Of a stretch of 33,122 bases of DNA, positions 32,700 to 33,122 are shown in pieces. The stretch is from Candidatus Cryptobacteroides intestinipullorum. Its GTDB lineage: Bacteria; Bacteroidota; Bacteroidia; Bacteroidales; UBA932. The number at the start of each line of letters is the position of its first letter. Positions within the stretch are counted from its first letter, which is position 1. Below the pieces are notes generated by a model that worked only from the letters and a program-made list of their open reading frames with translations, had not been told where the DNA came from and searched no databases. The position numbers and the translations under genes are program-made. The stretch spans positions 1 to 33,122 of the forward strand of contig DVIP01000162.1 of assembly GCA_018711225.1 (NCBI GenBank). The letters are read 5' to 3'.

Positions 32700-32757
32700 T
32701 TCCGGCAGATTTGCAATCTGCCGGAATAAAAAACAGCCGGATTACAAATCCGGCTGT
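32700..32757 (-). terminator. Double-hairpin terminator-like element, copy 2
   Basis: The same architecture as at 14154-14215. On the minus strand a 10-bp stem (AATCCGGCTG 32747-32756 with CAGCCGGATT 32734-32743, plus one flanking pair) is followed by TTTTTT. The identical 12-bp stem TTCCGGCAGATT (32700-32711)/AATCTGCCGGAA (32715-32726) comes next. Relative to copy 1 one A-T pair of the first stem has become G-C on both sides, preserving pairing. It sits 28 bp after the stop of the last gene and abuts the dpp3 promoter. Confidence 0.75.
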
Positions 32758-32784
32758 ACGTAACTGTAAGTAATCAGGGCAGCA

Positions 32785-33122
32785 TTATTGCCACTGGACT
32801 TCGTCTCCGATCTCGAAACTTTCGTTCGATCCGCTATTGTCAAACCCGGTGCCGCCCGGAACTTCGAATTCGATCCGGAACTGACAAGACCCTAACCCCT
32901 GCAACCATGAATAATTTTCATCCTGATACTGAATCAGCAGATATGAATCCATTGACACGTGATACGGCTCAATCTCGGCAAACATTCCATAACTCGAAAG
33001 GAAAAGTTCATACTGGCTTTCTATATCTTCAGAATTCGTACTGAACCCTATATAGTTCTCGAACGGCGGTAATGTCACTTTATTTCCGTCTGAAAGATCC
33101 AGGTAGATATAATGCTCTTCAC
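32785..33122 (-). CDS. Unrecognised protein, C-terminal part (5' end outside window)
   Basis: The frame is open from the window edge to a stop at 32785; 111 residues are visible. An in-frame GTG at 33078 exists but need not be the start, because the upstream codons (reading EEHYIYLDLSDGNKV) look like continuous protein. The segment is acidic, with a short polar stretch IYLDLSDGNKVTLPPFEN and a C-terminal tail FEIGDEVQWQ. I do not recognise the family. A transcription terminator (32700-32757) follows. Confidence 0.7.
   Translation of the reverse strand, partial: EEHYIYLDLSDGNKVTLPPFENYIGFSTNSEDIESQYELFLSSYGMFAEIEPYHVSMDSYLLIQYQDENYSWLQGLGSCQFRIEFEVPGGTGFDNSGSNESFEIGDEVQWQ

Overview
The window comes from a Bacteroidota genome, most likely a gut-type member of the order Bacteroidales. 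Three things support this. Many intergenic gaps carry the Bacteroidetes promoter pattern TTTG-N(about 20)-TAnnTTTG. Several genes have Bacteroidales-style versions: a 57-residue Hc1 histone-like protein, a lipoprotein dipeptidyl peptidase III with HECLGH, a gamma-alpha fused KorA, and the gene order nadK-uppS-bamA-ompH. A pectin-active CE8 lipoprotein with an N-terminal Ig-like domain is also typical. By eye, base composition is near half G+C. I cannot assign a genus. Coding density is high and most genes lie on the minus strand. I see no tRNA, rRNA, CRISPR array, transposase or prophage gene.

Layout, left to right. Positions 1-1357 hold a partial pectinesterase lipoprotein. Positions 1489-5450 hold a Cu(+)-exporting P-type ATPase with a CopZ-like domain fused at its C-terminus, followed at a 1-base overlap by a MATE exporter. 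Next is the Hc1 gene (5682-5855) with its own promoter. Positions 5973-13964 form a same-strand string, read in transcription order as korA, korB, gdhA, a DASS (SLC13-type) dicarboxylate transporter, a porin-like protein and a Tsx/DUF5020-like outer-membrane protein. It looks like one 2-oxoglutarate/glutamate/dicarboxylate unit. Positions 14295-19170 are the envelope operon nadK-uppS-bamA-ompH, with an excellent promoter at 19222-19253. Positions 19529-22496 carry a patatin-Omp85 fusion protein followed by recX.

The divergent pair rlmN (minus) and recA-trpS-aldehyde dehydrogenase (plus) occupies 22676-27366. A helix-hairpin-helix membrane protein gene overlaps the end of rsmI on the minus strand (27418-29066), and tdk diverges from rsmI. 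dpp3 and xerD (29756-32641) abut with no spacing, and xerD meets tdk tail to tail with no base between the stop codons. The window closes with the 3' part of an unrecognised gene.

The non-coding sequence is the least ordinary part. A two-hairpin element occurs twice (14154-14215 and 32700-32757), each time downstream of a minus-strand gene. It ends in a T-run like an intrinsic terminator, and the two copies differ by a compensated base pair. A four-unit 18-19 nt tandem repeat sits between ompH and the first copy. A 164-bp tract with six consecutive palindromes lies between recX and the nadK promoter. A 31-nt inverted repeat covers the tdk promoter. No large unknown multi-gene system is evident. 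The best leads are these structured intergenic elements, the kor-gdh-transport gene string and the CopA-CopZ fusion.
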